A stretch of 64,000 bases of DNA. Source: Candidatus Galacturonatibacter soehngenii. Lineage in GTDB: Bacteria; Bacillota; Clostridia; Lachnospirales; Lachnospiraceae. Each line of letters starts with the position of its first letter. The first letter of the stretch is position 1. The DNA is taken from assembly GCF_008830185.1 (NCBI RefSeq), contig NZ_WAGX01000005.1, forward strand, positions 496,001-560,000. Direction: 5' to 3'. Of the stretch, positions 60,083 through 64,000 are shown in pieces. The translations under genes were made by a program, and so were the position numbers. The notes beneath the pieces were generated by a model. The model ran no database searches and had not been told where the DNA came from. It was given only the letters and a program-made list of their open reading frames with translations.

Positions 60083-61060
60083 TTAGAATAATCGTTCTTC
60101 ACCAGCTCGTTTTGCCATCTGGTTTGCTACTACAATTAGAATAATACTAACCATACTTTTGAATATACCTGCCGCAGTACCCAAAGAGTAGTCACCTTGG
60201 CTAATTCCCCATTTCAATACATAAATATCAATTGTTTGTGATACACTTTTCACCAAACCATTTCCAAGTAAGTACTGAACCTCAAAACCAGCATTTAATA
60301 CATTACCAATATTCATCAATAATAAAATAATTATGGTTGGTTTGATTCCTGGAAGGGTAATATGTTTTATTCTCCCCCATCTTCCAGCCCCGTCAATTGC
60401 TGCTGCTTCATAAAGTGAGGGATCAATTCCAGTAATGGCAGATAGATAAATAATCGCATTCCAGCCCGTTTCTTTCCAAACATTTGCAAACGCTACAATC
60501 CCCCAAAAATATTTTGGATATGCAAAAAAATTAATTGGCTCTTTCAAAAGATGAAATCTTACAAGTAAATCATTTACAATACCAGTTCCTGATAACGCAT
60601 CGTGTAAAATACCTGTTACAATAATCCAAGAAAGAAAATGAGGTAGATAAGAAATCGTTTGGACAACCTTTTTTCCTTTCTTAGATTTGATTTCATTTAA
60701 TAGAATTGCAAAGATAATAGCTGTTAGAAATGTTGCAACAAGGTTGATAGCTCCCATTGCAAGTGTATTTCTTATTACTCGTATAAATAAGTCATCGGAG
60801 AATAACTGCACGAATTTGGATAACCCAATAAATTGAGAGTGAAAAAAACCTTCTTTTGGCTTATAATTTTGAAATGCCATCAGCCACCCTACAAGAGGAA
60901 GATAGCAAAATATAATTCCATATAAAACAAATAGAGATGACAAAAATAATAAAACCTTTTGTTTTTTTACCTCTTTCCAAGTAATTTTTCTATTTTTTTC
61001 TTTGCCTTTTAAGTCAGTTGGCATCTTTGTTTTTACCTTGCCTGAAACCGCGATTGACAT
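60083..61060 (-). CDS. Oligosaccharide ABC permease, LplB type
   Basis: 325 residues from the ATG at 61060, with AAAGGAGTC upstream. It has six helices; the loop is SLYEAAAIDGAGRWGRIKHITLPGIKPT and the C-terminus has QTIDIYVLKWGISQGDYSLGTAAGIFKSMVS. The Lpl family imports larger oligosaccharides, here probably xylan fragments. An intercistronic hairpin lies just upstream. Confidence 0.92.
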   Translation of the reverse strand: MSIAVSGKVKTKMPTDLKGKEKNRKITWKEVKKQKVLLFLSSLFVLYGIIFCYLPLVGWLMAFQNYKPKEGFFHSQFIGLSKFVQLFSDDLFIRVIRNTLAMGAINLVATFLTAIIFAILLNEIKSKKGKKVVQTISYLPHFLSWIIVTGILHDALSGTGIVNDLLVRFHLLKEPINFFAYPKYFWGIVAFANVWKETGWNAIIYLSAITGIDPSLYEAAAIDGAGRWGRIKHITLPGIKPTIIILLLMNIGNVLNAGFEVQYLLGNGLVKSVSQTIDIYVLKWGISQGDYSLGTAAGIFKSMVSIILIVVANQMAKRAGEERLF

Positions 61061-61092
61061 TTTATGACTCCTTTCTTGACACAGTTTTTTTA

Positions 61093-61123
61093 GACAGCCA
61101 AGACTAAATACCTTGGCTGTCTG
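61093..61123 (-). other. Intercistronic hairpin after the binding-protein gene
   Basis: AGACAGCCAAG (61093-61103) pairs perfectly with CTTGGCTGTCT (61113-61123) with a 9-nt loop. On the minus strand it is followed by A rather than T, so it is not a normal terminator. It probably protects the 3' end of the binding-protein message, raising its level over the permeases. Confidence 0.65.
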
Positions 61124-61132
61124 CATTAAAAT

Positions 61133-62815
61133 TTATTGTGCCGATTGCTTTGAAACTTCAATCCTTCGGTCTACTTCCGCCTGTACTTCGTCTAAAAATG
61201 ACTGTGGGTTACAACCATTGTATACTTCTTGATACTCTGTCCAAGCTTCCTCAAAGTCGGTTGCCATAACTACCTTTGGAAGATACTCATGTTTTAGTTC
61301 TCCAATTTTTGTCCAAGCCGTACCGCCTTCTGTTGCAGTTGTCATTGTTCCAACAAAACTATAAATTGGATACCATGGACCTGGGATTGGATTCGTTCCA
61401 ATCATATCTACATAGGTCTTACATCCATATGCCTCTAAGCATTCTTGAACATTTTTAGGCAGACCACTTAAGAATTCAAGCGGCTGAATTTCTGGCTTGC
61501 AGGCATTGATACCATCTTGGCTCATTCCTGTGTAAGTAGGAAAATAAGAATAGGTACATAAGTGAGAAGCCTTATAGGCGGTATTTGCTGCCTCCATACG
61601 CATCTCATCCGTACGATAGAATAATCCGTCATCACCTACCAGATAATCTACATCTTTTACGCCCCAATGACGTAGTCTTATTACCTCTTCACTCAATAAA
61701 TCATTTACAAATTGAAGTGCACCCTCCACATCCTTACAATCAACTGAAATTGAAAGACCTGAGCCTACATTAAGGGTATCTCCGGAAGTATGCCAGTTAT
61801 TTTGAACTCCTTTTTCAATTGTAATTGGAAGTGGTACATAGTTACATCCTTGGTCTTCTAATCCTTGCTGTTTTAATGCATCGTTAACGGTATAAGCAAA
61901 ATTCCACCACTGGTCAATCATACCAAGAACACGTCCCGTTGAAAGCTTTGCTATATATTCATCATAAATTTGTGTGAAGGATTCTGGATCTACAATTCCC
62001 TTATGGAACTCTTCATTTAGCTTCTGGAAATAACGTTTTGCAGTCGGTGTCATATTGTAGTCAATTACTTTTTCTGTCTTAGGATCTACAATACAACTTC
62101 CGTCATTTGCATATCCATCTAAGAACAATGGTGCATTTTCAAGACAAAAATATCTCCAGTCATCACATAGAATCGTATATGGTATGTTTGCTGTTCCATC
62201 CTCCATGGTTGGATTTGCTTCATTGTATCGCTCTATCAAATCAAAGTACTCATCCATTGTGGTTATTTTAGGATATCCTGCCCATTTAAGAACACGGGTC
62301 TGAATCCAAAATGCCTCATCGTTATGAGTTGTTTCTATATTTTCTCCATAGCTATTATTAAATTGCGGTATCCAGTATATGTGACCATCTGATTGTCTTA
62401 ATTTATCCCATTCTTCCTCTGTGAAGAAATTTTTAATATTTGGATAGTCATCTAAATAATCATCTAATGCTACAAGCGCCCCTGCATCATAAAGTTGCGC
62501 CGTTCCATCACTTCCGCAAATAAAATCAGGATACTCCCCACCTGCAATTAATGTTCCTACTGCTTCTTCTGCAGTTTGCCCTGTGAGCCAGGTTTCTTTT
62601 ACTTTAGCTCCTGTAATCTCAGCTATCATTTGCTGAATTTCATTGTCATCATTAATTTCATTTCCAGGTACTGCAAAAAATGCAGTGTATTCTCTGATTT
62701 CTTTTCCCCCGTCTGTTGTGGTCTTGCTTGTTTGTGCATCTTTTGCACACCCCATCATGGTTGCCGCTGCCATGGTTAACACCATAAATGCAGCAGTAAG
62801 TTGTTTTCTTTTCAA
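61133..62815 (-). CDS. Oligosaccharide-binding lipoprotein (LplA-like)
   Basis: 560 residues from the TTG at 62815 (GGGAGG 8 bases upstream; the frame before it overlaps this site). Signal with lipobox MMGC, then a large family 1 binding domain: YTAFFAVPGNEINDDNEIQQMIAEITGAK, YPDFICGSDGTAQLYDAGALVALDDYLDDYPNI, and many tryptophans for sugar stacking. It is the receptor of the LplBC importer. It is the first structural gene after the regulator. Confidence 0.92.
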   Translation of the reverse strand: MKRKQLTAAFMVLTMAAATMMGCAKDAQTSKTTTDGGKEIREYTAFFAVPGNEINDDNEIQQMIAEITGAKVKETWLTGQTAEEAVGTLIAGGEYPDFICGSDGTAQLYDAGALVALDDYLDDYPNIKNFFTEEEWDKLRQSDGHIYWIPQFNNSYGENIETTHNDEAFWIQTRVLKWAGYPKITTMDEYFDLIERYNEANPTMEDGTANIPYTILCDDWRYFCLENAPLFLDGYANDGSCIVDPKTEKVIDYNMTPTAKRYFQKLNEEFHKGIVDPESFTQIYDEYIAKLSTGRVLGMIDQWWNFAYTVNDALKQQGLEDQGCNYVPLPITIEKGVQNNWHTSGDTLNVGSGLSISVDCKDVEGALQFVNDLLSEEVIRLRHWGVKDVDYLVGDDGLFYRTDEMRMEAANTAYKASHLCTYSYFPTYTGMSQDGINACKPEIQPLEFLSGLPKNVQECLEAYGCKTYVDMIGTNPIPGPWYPIYSFVGTMTTATEGGTAWTKIGELKHEYLPKVVMATDFEEAWTEYQEVYNGCNPQSFLDEVQAEVDRRIEVSKQSAQ

Positions 62816-62943
62816 TTTTATTACCTCCCTTTCTCTTTCTACTTTCATTTTACTTTTCTTCCCCTTAAAAACAACAGGTCAAACTAGATAAAAGAACAGG
62901 GCAAAATATATAAGTTTTACAAACTATATTTCACCCTGCTTCT

Positions 62944-64000
62944 TTACTCTTTGATTCCCTTACGATATTTGGAAGGCGTACAACCTTTTATTAAAATAAA
63001 ACGATTCACAAAATAATCCAAATCATGGTATCCTACTTCTTTCGCAATCTGATAGATTTTATCATCAGTTCCAAGCAATTGAACAGCAGCCTGCTCAATC
63101 CTATAATTGTTTAAATAATCTTTAAACGACTGACCATATTTTTTTCGAAATAACTGTCCAAGGTAAGCACTGTTTATGTAGTATTTTTTACTTAATTCTC
63201 GAAGTGTTAAATTACTTGCGTAGTTTTCTTTTATTTCCCTGTCTATCTCAAATAAAATCCCACGTGATACATTCTTTCGAAGCTGCTCAAGGTAACTTGC
63301 ATAATCACAGGCAAATTTAGTCAGATGTGTCTTTCCACCACGCATACTTCCCCCTTCAAATGCATTTTCACTGATATAGCGTATCACTTCTTCTTGATTG
63401 ATATCATCATCTTGCTTTGCCGCCAGATGAACCAGCTGAAACAACAAATAGTTGATGTTTAAATCAATTGTTTCCTTTGTAAACTCCATTCGATTCATTT
63501 CGGCATAGAGTTTTTCTACACTTTCTATGATTTTATACTTCTCGTTTTTTTCCACTGATAGTAATAATTCGTCAAGGCTTTGTTTGCATAACACAATTCC
63601 TTTATTGGTTACTTGTACTTCTTCTTCATAAAAATAAAGATGCTTTTTAAGTCGAAATGCCTGAAAAGACCTTAAAATACAAGCCGTTGCATAAGACTTT
63701 GATATCTTAGAAACATCACTTACCGTCTTTCCTACAAACATAACTACCGATACCTTTAAATCCTTCTGTAAAAACTGTAGAAAATGCTCTAAGTAAGCTT
63801 GTTTACTTATGTTCCTTTCTTTTGCCATATAATCACAATATACAAAGCCAATATCATAACTTTTTTCGTGACTAGACACATCAAAAATACAATGTGATTC
63901 ATCCTCTTTTAAAAAATGAAGACATGTCGCATATAATTTACGCTGCATATTTCTTTTTTCTTCATCTGTTTGCTCTTCACTAAGCCCCATGTAATCAATT
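62944..64000 (-). CDS. AraC-type response regulator (YesN-like), cut by window edge
   Basis: The C-terminal 350 or so residues of a longer protein; the frame stays open to the window end (the codons before MGLSEEQ read IDY). A middle region of unknown fold is followed by a C-terminal AraC double HTH (NLTLRELSKKYYINSAYLGQLFRKKYGQSFKDYLNNYRIEQAAVQLL, IYQIAKEVGYHDLDYFVNRFILIKGCTPSKYRKG). YesN-type regulators have a receiver domain first, which would lie outside. It probably activates the xylo-oligosaccharide operon with a partner histidine kinase. Confidence 0.85.
   Translation of the reverse strand, partial: IDYMGLSEEQTDEEKRNMQRKLYATCLHFLKEDESHCIFDVSSHEKSYDIGFVYCDYMAKERNISKQAYLEHFLQFLQKDLKVSVVMFVGKTVSDVSKISKSYATACILRSFQAFRLKKHLYFYEEEVQVTNKGIVLCKQSLDELLLSVEKNEKYKIIESVEKLYAEMNRMEFTKETIDLNINYLLFQLVHLAAKQDDDINQEEVIRYISENAFEGGSMRGGKTHLTKFACDYASYLEQLRKNVSRGILFEIDREIKENYASNLTLRELSKKYYINSAYLGQLFRKKYGQSFKDYLNNYRIEQAAVQLLGTDDKIYQIAKEVGYHDLDYFVNRFILIKGCTPSKYRKGIKE

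Noticed and set aside
1-64000. tRNA, rRNA or tmRNA genes, and a second copy of the IS110 element
   Set aside because: I read both strands for tRNA-like cloverleaf and T-arm (GGTTCGA-type) signals in the gaps and saw none; no second IS110 copy appears. The integrative element therefore does not use a tRNA gene as target in this window.

Overview
The window looks like chromosomal DNA of a low-GC, Gram-positive anaerobe, most likely a plant-fibre-degrading Lachnospiraceae (Clostridium cluster XIVa). The grounds are AT-rich DNA, strong AGGAGG-type ribosome binding sites, frequent TTG/GTG starts, Firmicutes-style ABC sugar operons, xylan-processing GH43/GH8 enzymes and a B12-dependent diol dehydratase operon. 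The species is inferred, not proven.

Region 1 (1-11.8 kb) is a type I-C CRISPR-Cas locus on the minus strand: promoter, cas3, cas5c, cas8c (with an internal cas11c start), cas7c, cas4, cas1, cas2, leader, then an array of 31 full repeats plus one cut by the window edge. cas4 is split by a complete IS110-family element (4031-5596). The element's 5' non-coding end folds on paper into a bridge RNA (5' stem-loop, target-binding loop, donor-binding loop). Its guide segments match the cas4 insertion site and the element's own ends, and joining the two ends would build a 17-bp-spaced promoter for that RNA.

Region 2 (11.9-15.4 kb) has an ABC exporter and an Ada-type methyltransferase/regulator. Region 3 (15.47-26.64 kb) is an 11-kb integrative element with integrase, excisionase, a putative rolling-circle initiator, an iterated dyad array, accessory small genes, a secreted LRR protein, and a very AT-rich divergent pair: a membrane KAP-type NTPase and a small membrane/zinc-ribbon protein. 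That pair is a candidate defence module. The element sits between two near-identical preQ1-I-type riboswitch aptamers; removing it leaves a tandem riboswitch leader for queT.

Region 4 (27.3-32.1 kb) is a MalEFG-type sugar importer with a LacI-family regulator and two operators. Region 5 (33.1-39.5 kb) is a compact operon of one microcompartment shell gene plus pduCDEGH and pduO. Region 6 (39.7-48.8 kb) holds a YdcF-like protein, a DsbA/FrnE-like protein, a calcium P-type ATPase, a GNAT acetyltransferase, and a polar amino-acid ABC importer operon with a terminator in its leader and a cytidylate-kinase-like gene at its end.

Region 7 (48.9-54.7 kb) has an unusual three-gene cassette (cytoplasmic binding-protein fold, CobW/HypB-type GTPase, ABC ATPase) and a TetM-like ribosomal GTPase fused to a Rae1/YacP-type NYN nuclease domain. 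Region 8 (54.9-64 kb) is a xylo-oligosaccharide operon: AraC-type response regulator (cut by the window edge), lipoprotein, two Lpl-type permeases, GH8 and two GH43 enzymes.
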